The translations under genes and the position numbers were made by a program. DNA of 64,000 nucleotides from positions 1-64,000 of the forward strand of contig JAEUWP010000117.1 of the NCBI GenBank assembly GCA_018524725.1, in the 5' to 3' direction. Numbering within the stretch: the stretch's first letter is position 1; the number at the start of each line of letters is the position of its first letter. The DNA is from Podaxis mareebaensis (taxonomy: Eukaryota; Basidiomycota; Agaricomycetes; Agaricales; Agaricaceae). A model generated the notes under the pieces. That model saw only the letters and a program-made list of their open reading frames with translations, did not search any database and was not told the DNA's origin. Positions 47,062 to 58,954 of this stretch are shown piece by piece.

Positions 47062-50000
47062 ATGGCCAACTCGGTCCAGTTCTCTGTCGACGACACCTCC
47101 CCCACCATCGCATACTCTCCTTTCCCAGACACTTTCTCTGTTCCAAATCTAACTGCGGGCTGGAACCCTTACTTTCTCGGCTCAGGATTTGCCACTTCCA
47201 TCGGACAAACCGGCGTCGGTCAGACCCAACACATTACCTCACGCAATGGCGCATCCCTCACCATCCCCTGGCATGGTCTGCCTCTCTCCCTTCTCTGCCC
47301 CCCTTTCTCGCTGAATCTCGCGTCCAGGCACCTCCATACAGCTATTCGGCAATACTACGTCCAATGCTACCTTTTCCTTGTCACTCGATGGTGCCTCGAT
47401 CCAGTCTAACCAGTCTGACTCCACTCCAAATCTTCTAGCCTCCCTCGATGGTCTGTCCGATGGGGACCACACTATCACGCTTACTGCAATCACGCCAGAA
47501 GTCCAAGACCCCCTCGATTCCTCTCTCCTGGTCTTTGATAAGGCCGTTATCTCAAGTCCACCCCCAGTAAACTCTTCCGAGTCCGTCCTACCCTCCTCCG
47601 TTTTCTATGAAACTGTTTCCTCAACCATTTCACAGTCTCGTCTTCACTGAACGCGTTCTAGATGATAACGACATCACATTCCTAGGACGCTGGTCCTTCC
47701 TCCCATCGACCGGCCAACCGCCGTTTCATGAATCCCAGACGGAAGGTGACAGGGCACAAGCCACGTTCTCCGGTACGTCCTCGCATCTCGTACCTTCCCC
47801 GCATGCACCAATCACTCATCACATACCATCATCAAACCTTACACCTCATCTAGGTATCTCCATTCTTATCTTTGGAACTACATCGCCTTCAGCAGGCAAC
47901 TATTCTGTGACCCTCGACGGCAACCAATCTCCCATCTTCTCCGCCCGCTCCTCTTTCACCAACTCCAACTCCCTCCTCTTCTTCGCTTCTGGCCTCGATG
48001 CTAATTCGTCGCATCAAATTACCGTGCGTAACGAGGGTGGTACTCTCCAGCTCAAATCAGGTGGCTTCGATGTTTTCTCCTCGGGAGAACCCGCGTATGT
48101 CGTTCTCATATTCTATTATTAATTTCCGTCCTCCCCTCCTTCTGTTTATTTTCGCTCTATCTTGCCAAAACCACACTTCTGATTTACACGTCATTTAATT
48201 TTGCACCTGATTCTCTGCTTCTTTGATTCTCTCCAATCCAAACGATTCGTTGCTAAATATACTCTGATCAACTAGCTCATTACCTCCGTCCAATGGATCG
48301 CCGGATAACAGCACAAACAATGGCAATACCACGCAACCATTCCCGCCAGCGTCACCACCATCTTCCGTAAATGAAAAATTCGCCAAAGGGACTATAGCCG
48401 CACTCGTCTTGGCGGGTTTTCTAGCGTTCATACTTCTCACTGGCGTTCTCTTCTACTTTCTCATTTGGAGACCTCAGCGACGACGACGCCAACGTCGCGA
48501 ACGCGAATTCGGTGATTACACCACTCCCCCGTCACGCTTCCAAAACTACCGAAAATCCCGAATTCAAAACCCACGCGAGCCCGTATATGCGCATGAGAAG
48601 GAGCAAGAAGCCATTACAAATAATACGGGTGCGGCGATAGGAGGAGCGGGAGTCGTGTTGGACATTGGACGTGCTACAGATCAACCTGACGACGCGATCA
48701 ACATTGCTCCTGACGTTAATGCTGTCACTACCACTGGCGAAAATGACAATCTTATTGGCAACCGGGGACACCGAGACAGCAACAGGAGTGGCTTCGCGAG
48801 ATGGAAGAGGGACATTCATGCCCTCTCAGGTCTGACAACTCTCGGCCTCAAATTCCGACATTCGGACTCCCCGGGAGGAGACCAAGAGGAAAAATCCCCA
48901 GGGACTGATTATGGCCATGGCGATTTTGACGTCGAGCGTGCTGGTACTGGTGGTGTTGGTGTTGGTGGGAATGGGTTCATTTATGGGCGGTATGATCCAG
49001 AAGTTGATGGTGGGATTGGGGTGAGGAGTATGAGTAGCCGGTCCTCAAGTCGGTCGTTCCGACGGTTTGGGAAGAAACGGTCGAGCAACAATCTCTCTGG
49101 AAACGGGAAGGGAAAAGGGAAACTCGGCAGGATCGGAAGCTCCGGGTTTTCGTTCCGGTTTAGCTCGCAGTCGAGACCGACAGAAAGCGCCATCTCGCCA
49201 CAGACCTATGAGCCTCAGAGCGATTTTCACCACAACGAAGACGGGGAATCATTATCTGGGTTTACATCCCTTTCATACGCCTCGAATCCGAATCTAGCAG
49301 CCTACCTAAACGTCCAACCTCCTTCATATGCTGCTTCCGTCTCTCAAAATACCAACTCGAATTCGAATGGAACTTCATCGCCTCCGAGTGTTCCGAGGAG
49401 CGTTACGCGATCTCCGCAGAGTCAGAGTAGACACCTGAGTGTACCACCCTCGCCTCAGGATCCTCAAGGTCCTGGAGCACAGAATGAGCCTCCTGTAGTT
49501 GTACCTTCGCCTGACCAGCAACAACCGCAACCGCAACCGCAGCCACAGCCACAAAGCCAGCAACAACGGCGGCGAAGCTCTGCTGTGCGCACGCGTTCAG
49601 CAGACGAAATGCATACTTCCGGAATGCATATACTGGGCATTGGAGGCGGATTGGCGGGTATAGGGGGTCCCATCTCTATGCGTACTGCGATTAGAGGGTT
49701 GAGTCCCAGGATTAGTAAAGTTCGGAGTATGCGGAGAGGGAAGGGGAAGGAAAGGGAGAGTAGACAGGAACAGCAAATCGGGAGCGAGGAACAACGCGAG
49801 GAGGGACCAGAAGCTGAGAAGGAAGAGACAGAACCCCATGTGGCCGAAGACTCACCGTCGAACCGTTCGAGATCGGATATCGCGAGTGTTGGACACCATC
49901 AACAAGCGAGCGGGAGTACGTCTGAAGGCGTACCACCTCTTCCGCCTCCGCCTGTGGTGATACCATCCGCGACGGGACCTGGCCCAGGCCCAAGGACTGG

Positions 50001-51726
50001 TTCACCTGTCCGTGCACTTCCACCAATACCTGTCCCCGCCCCCGCACCAAGCTCTTCCCACCCCCAACCGCAGCCGCAGCCGCAGCCACCCTCACAACAA
50101 AAAGAAACGCAAGCCAAGCCAAGCGGTGCGCGCACAAAAGCGCTGCAACAGAAACAGGTTACTATTCGAGATTCTGTCGCACCTTCCGGGTCTGGATCGT
50201 TCCTCGCCGTCCGGGAGACATCGCCGTTCAGACTCGAATTCGAAAACAACACCGTTGGTGGTCCTGGCGTTGCTCCTCCTTCACCTTCGTCATCGTCGTC
50301 TTCCCCGCCAGAGAGAAGGTTTAAAGGCCGTTCTTCGACGGGTGATGCTGCGGGTCTTGGATCTCCGGGTGCCGTTCAGTCGTTTGCGGAAGCTGCTGCT
50401 ATAGCTGCTATTCCCAGTGGTACTGGTGCGGGTACAAGTGGAGGTGGGATTCTTGTGGAAGGGGGTCCGAGTGGCTCGGGCGCTGCTGGCGCTGGTGCTG
50501 GGGGAGAAGGTGATGGAGAAGGTGTGAGGAGATTGTCTACGGCTTCGAGAGTTCACTTTGAGGATGACCCAACGAGCACGAGTGCTAGTTTTAGTTTTAC
50601 GACGCCAGCAGAGGAACCGCCGGTAGCAAGTGAGAAGGAGAAAGAGAAGAAGGGGAAGGGGAAGGAGAAAGCTAAGGAGAGGAAGAAACAGAAGGAGAAA
50701 GAGGTCAAGTCGAGGTTTAGGCTTACACTCCCTAGTGCTCGGTCGCCTACTTCACCATCTGGGACTTCAGGAACGACGCCTGGGACGGCTGGCACAGGAC
50801 TCCCAAGCTCTGATTCAGGACACGACCGTGGTCAACCATCTGAATTTGGTACTACATCCTTCCTCGATTTCAGTTCTCAACCCCCGTCATTGCACTCCCG
50901 ACATACGTCCGAAGCATCTGGTCTTGAGCGCGCCCCAAGTTCCGCCGCCGCCGACATCGGTCATGGTCGGATCTGGTCCATGCAGCTCCCCGGCCGTGAC
51001 ATTATCCCAGCTGTCCCTCCGACTCCTAGTACAGGCCTGAAATCCAAGTGGAGCAATACGACAATGCAGACCACTCCTACTGAATCATCGTCCTCTGCGA
51101 ATTCTGGGTATGGTTCTCCCAAACGGGAATCAGTTGGTGCCGTGACATCAGAAGGTTCACCCCGTTCGAATATCTTCCCATTCCCACTTTCTATACCACC
51201 CTCACCCTATCTGCCTGAAGGCTTCCCGGGCGTTGAGCCTTCGCCTTCGTTGCTCTCACCGACCGCAAGTTTACCTGTGCCAAGCACACAGAAGAAGACC
51301 GAGTACGGGAAACATTTACGTATACCAGGTGCAAGACCTCCGGCTCAATCTAGTAGTGGACAAAGTCATGACCAACCTCGAGAAGGTCATCCTCATGGAG
51401 ACAATGATCCTCCCGACTCTCCAACCGATAGTTTCCCTTATTCCATCTCTGAAGTCCACTTCCGCACCAGCGCAGGATCCGAGTCTGAAACAGATCCTGA
51501 ACCGGGACATGTACAATACGCGCGTCACCAGTCATTTGCACATCCGCCATTGCCTCCGTCGGCACTGACGCCTCAGCGATTTAATCCTCAACAGGACCAG
51601 TCGCAACCACAGACGCAACCGCAGAGTACTACGAGTTCGATTGTGCAGAGGGTGTTTGGTGGTGGGAGTGGAAGTGGGACACCACGGACACCTCGCAGTG
51701 GATTTTTGAAACCTTCGAGTTCATAG
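47062..51726 (+). CDS. Single-pass membrane protein, beta-sandwich ectodomains, long disordered tail
   Basis: Starts MANSVQFSVDDTSPTIAYSP. Several small introns lie before 48300, and then one large exon runs to 51726. The ectodomain has two repeats of the form DDTSPxIxYS...GTSIQLFG and DDNDITFLGRW...ISILIFGTT, a pattern common in Agaricomycete membrane proteins of unknown role. An Asn/Ser/Pro-rich stalk precedes a transmembrane helix near 48385-48465 (IAALVLAGFLAFILLTGVLFYFLIW) with a basic stop-transfer (RPQRRRRQRRER). The cytoplasmic part of about 1080 residues is low complexity, with Gln/Pro runs (PQPQPQPQPQSQQQRRR), a Lys/Glu run (EKEKEKKGKGKEKAKE) and many Ser. No signal peptide is seen, so it may insert by the transmembrane helix alone. 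Possibly a cell-surface sensor; no known partner. Confidence 0.78.
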
Positions 51727-52099
51727 TGTTTGTATTCTAGTCCATGTTCTCTTGCCCTCACTTTCAATCTTACCTGTCATTTTGCAAATTTTCGTCTATA
51801 CCCATCGGGTTTTGCGGACCATTCACCATTCAGCTTTCCAGAGCACCCTTGCATTGTATTACTAGCATTCATTTCTGTTTCCCTATTCGCACCTGTCTAC
51901 TATTGTCGCCAAAAGTCTTGTACTGTAATCCTGTTTCGGATTTCGATGTCGTCGGACCCATGACCAACCCTCCATCATTACTATACATAATGTCATTAAG
52001 CCTGTCATTTGTTGGGGATCGATCAATCATGTATAACCAGTCCGCAATATCCATTAAACCGCGAGATAGCGTAACCGAAAACATTGATATCAGAGAATT
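51727..52099. other. Short convergent 3' flank
   Basis: Shared 3' region of two convergent genes. No coding signal. Confidence 0.5.
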
Positions 52100-55000
52100 C
52101 TACGACGGGGCGGACGAATCCTTCCGCAACCCAAAGCTCACAAACCTCCTGAAATCGGAGAATACCTCCCTCTTTGTCTCACCCGCCGCTCCTCCTCTCC
52201 CAGACCCTCCATCACCAGTACTAGAACCCGTCGCCGGTCCACTTGAGCTCTGCGTTGACACGCCACCACCACTTAGACTATGGAATAGTCCTTCCGTAGC
52301 AGAGGTAGGACCTAGAGGCAACGAAACCCTACTCGCTGCCGGACTAAGGAGGCTTCCTCCGGCACCAGTTGCATGGCCTGTGAGCTGCGGATCCATATCG
52401 AGAGAGGACAGGAACGAAGTGCTGTCAAGATCGGTCTTAGTGCTCGTAATCATCAGGAACGTGTCCTCAAGGTCCTGTTCCAGCGCTCGCGGAACGCCTT
52501 TTAGGTCAAGTATCTATTAAATTCCCGTGTTTCAGAGCCTTGCGCATGACATATGGCTGAGAAGGGCGTTACCTTTTGGAAATTGATCAGAGAAGCATCC
52601 CCAATGAGGAATGTGTAGTTGAGGATAAAGTTCTCTTTCGGATCCTGAAAGATGGTTTACCCAGTTTAGTACAAAGTTTCTAAGCGCGTACGGGCCGATC
52701 ACGCCACGCACCACGGGTGTTACGATGACTTTTAGGAGTGCTTCCAAGCGCGTAGTCGTCTTCGTTAGGGCCTTAGTATAGCTGCCAATTTGATGGGACG
52801 AGGACATGTGCAATGTCAGAAGATCAAGAAGTGCAGAAACAGGAAACGGAGGAAAGAAAATAGCATACATGTTTGTCACCAGACTCTCTCCAGGCATCTT
52901 TGTCAGATACCCTTTCACGACCTGAAGGTCTATTAAGAGCTTGATTAAGATCAACCACAACCACATGAGCATTGCATGTACATAGATTAGGAAGACGAAT
53001 TCGTGCGCACCTGCTCCGCACCGATTTCCTTCAACGGTCGGCTTCTCACAAGCGCGTTTGTGAATTTGACTAGGATTAAACTAGAAGCCAAGAAGTAATT
53101 CTCAGTATCATTTCGGGGATAGAACTCGTTTCAAGGGGTAGCCAATGGAGTCCAGAAGAGAGAGGGGAAAGGGAAAAGCCAACACACCTGCAAACTTTGT
53201 CTAAGAAATTCCGCAAATACTTCTTTTGCTCTATCAGTGGCTTGATGATCTCCACTACCTGCTCGGCCGCCTTGACTAGATCACCGACGTAGGGCGATTG
53301 ACCGCTGACTTGATTCAGGCTCGACCAATTTGACCTTGACATCGTAGTAAAGTATGCGTCTGTGGCGTTCTCTACTTCGCGAAGGAGGACAGTAATGGCT
53401 GCCGAGATGGCACTATGGCCGGCGGGGTCATTAGTCGGTCTGAAATGGAAATCTAGTTTGACATGTAGTACCTGACGAAGAGTTCGCGCTCTTTCTGGAG
53501 GGTCACTTTCTCCTTGAAGTCTTCATTTATCTTTTCCTTGATTTTCTCCTCCAACTTAACCACGTTAGGGTGCCTTGGTGCCGCAAACACTAGTTAAAAC
53601 GTACCTCAGACGCTGTTGTCTGGCAATAGTCTGCTGTGTTGATAACCAGACAAGCTTGCTTAATCTCGTTGACATCATATCGTGAGTCTGTCGATTTACG
53701 CGCTGCGGGCCTAAATCGCGACAATTAGGGTTCTATCTAGTCCTAAGATTGAAGAAAACTTACCGCTGTTTTGGAGCACTCAAGGACAGCACGTCCTCTG
53801 CGTGTTCTTCATTAGGACGGCATCAATCACAGAAAGACTTTTCCCGAACATACCGGCATATATCCTCAACCACTTTTTGTGCAAATTACACAAGTCAAAC
53901 AACGCCTGTCCAGTTGACAACTTGGCACACTGATCCAAACTTTGCCCATAGAAATAAAAGAGCTCTGTAGACGAAGGCAGGACAACCATCGGATGTTCGT
54001 CTTTCTCGCCATCCTCCGTCGAGGTACGGTTAGTCTCGAGTGACGTCCGTGGTGGAAGCTTGCCCTTCTTCCTATGAGGTGCAAGCATCTCTGCCAAGAC
54101 CCTACGCGAATCGGTAATGAGTGAACCACTACAGAAAACAAGGAAAGGAGGATACAAACTTATCCTGAGCGTCGACAAATATACCGAGATGAGGTTCGAA
54201 AGCTGCAGAGATGGTTTTCTGCGGTTGACTTGTGCCACTTGTGAACTTCAACATTTCCGCGAACTGAACGAACACGATATCGGTACTAGTACACACAACA
54301 AAATACCAAGGGACTCACGGGGGTGGCCCACTTCTTGGCCATCGACAATTCGAAATCAACCGCTTGTTGCAAGTCATCCAATAGCGATTTCACACTCAAA
54401 TTCGATGCAGCTCTGGAGAGCAGCGCCGCAATATCGTCTCTTATCACCCATTCAGGACCTCAACCGCATACAATCCCCAACCTACGATCAACACTCACCT
54501 AGTGATCTCTGCAAACTTGGCCAACAAGAACCACCCAACATTCCATTGCGACGGAAACACCCTTCCCTGCTCAAGCTCGTGAGTCTGTATCAACCTCCGG
54601 AACCAGGCAAACCGTCTCGAGATATTATCCAACTGCCCAGCCTCATCGTTGATTTTGAATATACGACGGTACTCTTTCAGTTCGAGTGCAACGTAACGGT
54701 CGATGAGGTGTGAACGGAAGTCTGCGCCTAAGACGTCGACGACGAGACAAGCTTGAGATATGAGGGCCGGTTTGATCTGCTTTGCTGTGTCTTGGAGGTA
54801 ACTATATCATGGATGAGCGCCTTCGGAAAGTGAAAGGGTGAAGAGGCATACAAGGCGTCAAAATCTGCTTCCAGTTGTGCGCGCAACTCTCCTTGGATTT
54901 CTTGTATGCGCTTCCAGATGCGTGATATCCGCTGAACGGAGGTGTACTGCTTGAACGTTGCTGAGATTTCTTTGACAGTCTGTCTCCAAGCCTTCAGCCA

Positions 55001-55708
55001 TCTCGCCGAGAGGGGTCCGGACGTAAAATGCATACCGCCAGAGATTCAGATACCTCCTTGTATCGTTTCTCCTTTATATAATCCTCCAGCTGTGTCATAG
55101 CGTTGACTACAGAAATGTTTAGGTGCATATGTTCACGTAGGGAGACGAACACGGACCTAGCATCTGCAATCTTCTCAGCATCGTCATACTGAGAATCAGA
55201 TTCTTCTTTGCGAGGTCAAGGACTTGAATATCCTTGGTGATATTCCTGACAACGGCTTCAGACTCTGTAGCTTTCTCCCTTATACGGGACATTTGCCCGA
55301 GCAAATCCTAAAGAACAAGATCAGTGATATGAACCATCGTAGTACCACGATCTACATACCGATATCATCTCCTGAATCAACGTCATCCTTTCTGGGTCCT
55401 GGTTCTTCTTCAGCTCTTCTTGAAGCTCGTCTATCTCTTTTTGTATCTTCTCCTGCGTCTCACCGAGTTTCTGGTTCACAGAATCGATGTGCGCGAGCGA
55501 CGCCTCTACATTAGCACCTCAGTGAGCCATGCGGGCAGTCCCATATAGCCAGAAGCTACGCACCATTAGGAAAGAACTCATTCAGAATCATCACAGGATT
55601 GAATTCCTGCGACGACCCATCTAATTGGACCGGTTGTTCGGCTGGTGAAATCTCCAGCACGCGTTGGATTGCCAGAATCACCTCATCCGGTAGTTCATCG
55701 TTGTTCAT
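52100..55708 (-). CDS. VPS53: Vps53, GARP/EARP tethering complex subunit
   Basis: Subunit of the GARP complex, which tethers endosome-derived vesicles at the trans-Golgi network together with Vps51, Vps52 and Vps54. Many exons. The N terminus MNNDELPDEVILAIQRVLEI leads to EFNPVMILNEFFPN and ASLAHIDSVNQKLGETQEKI, the strongly conserved Vps53 start. Next comes LLGQMSRIREKATESEAVV, then NITKDIQVLDLAKKNLILSM and TMLRRLQML. Further on are QYTSVQRISRIWKRIQEIQ, EVFRSHLIDRYVALEL-type sequence near 54650-54720, GSLITDSRRVLAEM, and SSTELFYFYGQSLDQCAKLS followed by TGQALFDLCNLHKKWLRIYA. The C-terminal Ser/Gly-rich tail ends RRFVSFGLRKDSSAPS. The start codon at 55708 is clear. Antisense open frames over the last exon are shadows. 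Confidence 0.9.
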
Positions 55709-56823
55709 GGGGTATCACCAGTTGTGACCACTATTCGAGATGGTTAGCTTCCAATTCCGGGGGCGGGTATATTGTCGTGGCAGGTGGCAAGGTAGGGTTC
55801 TGAATTACATGACCCTAACCCTAGGCAAGGTCTTTCGTTACCCGTTTCGTCTTGCTTTGGTCCTCTTGAAGTGCCTTAACGCCGAAGGTTCAACCCTCTC
55901 GCTGGACACTACGTTATGGCATACAGCACCCTTTCTCCTAACTCTGATACGAAGTCGCAGGTGGTCTTGGCATACGACGACCAACCAGTCTACATCTGCT
56001 CCAAGTGTTCGGCCGTCATCGTAAGGATCTCATACCGCACACACAGTTCGTCCTATATCTCAAGCCATTGCAGGCTTTGCAAGATGAGATGATTAGCAAG
56101 TCATTCTCAGGACGTGATGGACGAGGCTAGTGCGTTAATCTTCTCCCGCCACTTCTCGGACCTCCAACCTGAAACGTCGGCCCTTTAGTTTGATGCACTC
56201 TGCAACCAACGTCAAGTTGGGCAGAAGAGAGGATCGTGCTCTGCTGTGAGCTGATTGCGAACATGCATCTACACTGTTCCAGGATGCTCAAACGTCTTGT
56301 GGCAGAACTGGAGTGCACACAGTCGCAGACGTCTTTTGCATGGGATGCAACGATAGACTTGGATGGTACTACCACAAAGCAGCCAACTACTCCCAGAAAT
56401 ACAAAGAAGGTGTGTCACCTGCAACCTCCATGAAGTCCATCTCACCAAATGCTCCTCTAGGTAAATATCTACTCGAACGCGAGCGACTTGTGAAAGAGAA
56501 CAACTGGTCCTTGGATGAATGACATCATCGCTTGATCGAATACCGTGTGCAGTTTTACGGATCACTGTACACTAACACTTGCGTTTCAACACCAACCTTC
56601 AGAACATCTATTTGCGAGACACCGCGTATCCTGATAGAAGTAGCCAGGCAAATATCAGACACGGTTCAGGAGGCCCCGGACGACCCGAATGATAGACGCC
56701 CTTATCTCCGTAATTTGTTTGCTATTTGTAACCGAACCAAACTCTGTAACATTAAATCAGAACACCTAGTGACACGCCAACAGTGCCTATCTAAGCCTAC
56801 CTACCACCCAACCACGCGAAACC
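55709..56823. other. Divergent intergenic region between VPS53 and copper transporter
   Basis: Holds the two promoters. Frames here are short and lack motifs. I see no additional gene. Confidence 0.45.
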
Positions 56824-57594
56824 ATGAATCACCACGACCACAGCATGCACATACTCGACCACACCGGACACGGTGGCCATGGCGGCCATGATATGCCAAT
56901 GCCCCACCAATGCACAATGGACATGCTCTGGTATGCACCTAACCCTTCCCGAACTTTCGCTTACACATCTAATCCAACCCAACGTCCGCAGGAACACCCA
57001 CATCGTCGACACCTGTATCGTCTTCCAAAGCTGGCACATCACATCCACAGCTTCTTTCATCTTCTCCTTTCTCGTCATCGTCGTGCTCGGCGTCTTCTAC
57101 GAATACCTCCGTCTCTTCTCTCGCCGCTTTGATCAAAACCTCGCTCAATCTCTGAGGGCCAAAGGCAAGAATAAAATCCGCATCTCCAGTGCCAGTACTT
57201 CACCCGAACGTGACAATGAAGACTCAGGATTGCTGAACGGTCGTCGTTCGAAAGTTCATCTGACTGGGTGCGTAGTTCTGTACGAGTGAATCCTACACAA
57301 GTATTGACTGTAACTACAGAACCCCTGTTCCCCTCGTCCCCCGTCTTCTCAGAGCAGGACTATACGGTGCAACCGTTTTCCTCTCGTTCTTCCTCATGTT
57401 GGTGTTCATGACCTACAACGTGGGTGATTTCATGAATAACCCACTCCATCTTCCGTACTAACGCCTCTTAGGCATACCTCATCCTTGCTGTTGTGCTCGG
57501 AGCTGCGCTCGGCCACTTCACCTTCGGCTCAACAATAGATGCGGATGCTATCCTTGGAGACTCCACAAACGGGAAAGGCATGGCATGCCACTAA
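56824..57594 (+). CDS. CTR-family copper transporter
   Basis: High-affinity or vacuolar Cu(I) transporter, working as a trimer. Four exons; introns join MLW to NTHIVDTC, LTG to TPVPLVP and MTYN to AYLILAV. The N terminus is His/Met-rich (MNHHDHSMHILDHTGHGGHG, then HDMPMPHQCTMDM). The first membrane segment is near FIFSFLVIVVLGVFYEYLR. The second segment carries the conserved MxxxM of the pore (FLMLVFMTYN). The third has closely spaced Gly for trimer packing (LGAALGHFTFG). The C terminus has a Cys-His end (GKGMACH), a copper-handling feature seen in several CTRs. The cytoplasmic loop between helices 1 and 2 is long and basic. Whether it sits in the plasma or vacuolar membrane cannot be told. 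Confidence 0.93.
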
Positions 57595-57760
57595 GACTGA
57601 TTCTTCGCCGCCTCTTTTCGCTTCCATCTGGATAACCAGCGTTGGTGTACTGATGTTATTTTGTTTTCTTGATCACTTGCTTTCGTCACAATGAAAAAGC
57701 TTGAAAATGGAATGAAATTGCGATTGTCAAAACAGAAGTACAACAAACTGAAAGTACACC

Positions 57761-58954
57761 TCATGTCGACCTCATCTCGGTATCCTCATCCTTCTTTGTC
57801 AGTCCTTCCGTCTGCAAAAGCGCATCAATCTCTGCAGGTCGATAAATCTTGGCCTTGGGTGTTTTGGTCTCCTCGTCGAGCGTCAGGACAGCAAACTCAA
57901 CTACCCGCAAATCAGCGTCTCAGCAACACGGAAGAACCAGGAGACGCACGCTTTTCGCTGCTCAGGGTAGTACTATCCATCGTCTTGCTCATCGTCCTAA
58001 GAACCAGCCCAATCGCATCCTTCACCAGGATATCATCTTTGTACTCCTGCTTCAATAAACTCTGCGCTGTTCCATTATTTGCCCCGATACATGTCGCTTT
58101 CCAACCAGAATAGTTGCCGGAGGGATCGGAATGGTAGAGTTGGAAGTGATAGTGAGGATCGTATCCAGCATAGAGAATTGAAACACCAAACGGCCGAAGA
58201 CCTTATCCCGAAGTCGAGTCACTCAGTATGAAAGAGAGGAAACCACGACGTACCTCCAAACTGCGTATAACCCTGTTTCAAGTCACACAACTTCTGCGCC
58301 AAAAGCTCAACGGCTATATCCTCATTATAAGCCAACAAATGCCGCTGCGCCGCCGACCGCGCATAGTTGACCAGCGAGTTCGCGTCGGCCGTCAACCCTG
58401 CTACACCACCTATCACGTTCCTGTTTAAACACCAACGAAGTCAATCTTTCTCCTTGTGTTGAATGCCAACAAAACGGGCACGCACGAATTGAGCAAAAAG
58501 ATCTTCTCACCACTCCCACCGTATCCTCCCTCCTTTGCACCCGAAAGATCGAGAAGTTTGCCTGTGACTTTCTTCTCTGCAGCGAGAACGACACCGTCCT
58601 TTGCTAGGACGCCGAGGACGGTTCCAGCGTGCGAGATTGCCTCCATGGCATACTCAACTAGTAGAATGAATGAACGGTTTGCAATTGATCACTTCGTCAT
58701 GAAGACAGGATTTACTTTGATATAGACGCCCTAGAGGTCAAAAGTGTTAGTAAAACGATATGAGAGATGAGGCAAAGGGATGCGTACCTTCAGGCGAGAA
58801 GATGGTTGTACGACCTGGACAGTGATATCATCTTGGTGATTACGAGTAAGGTAAACATATGTGTGCAGATCTTACTGTCGTATCTCCGAGCCTAGGTGAA
58901 AATTCTTCGTCAGTAAATAACGTATCATCCAGCAGAGAGCCAAAGACGTACCAT
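57761..58954 (-). CDS. PRE9: 20S proteasome alpha subunit, PSMA4/Pre9 (alpha3)
   Basis: Alpha-ring subunit of the 20S core particle. Spliced from several small exons: a first exon that is only the ATG (58952-58954), then [15 protein letters not shown] and RLYQ, and [20 protein letters not shown]. This is the alpha-subunit signature YDSR.[19 protein letters not shown]. Later parts are [20 protein letters not shown], then [33 protein letters not shown] and [19 protein letters not shown], which identify alpha3 (PSMA4). The C-terminal end is charged ([13 protein letters not shown]). The insertion [22 protein letters not shown] is longer than in yeast. Essential housekeeping gene. Confidence 0.93.

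Noticed and set aside
51744..52520. 258-codon plus-strand frame over the end of VPS53
   Set aside because: Antisense shadow of the Ser/Gly/Pro-rich last exon of VPS53; composition explains its length.
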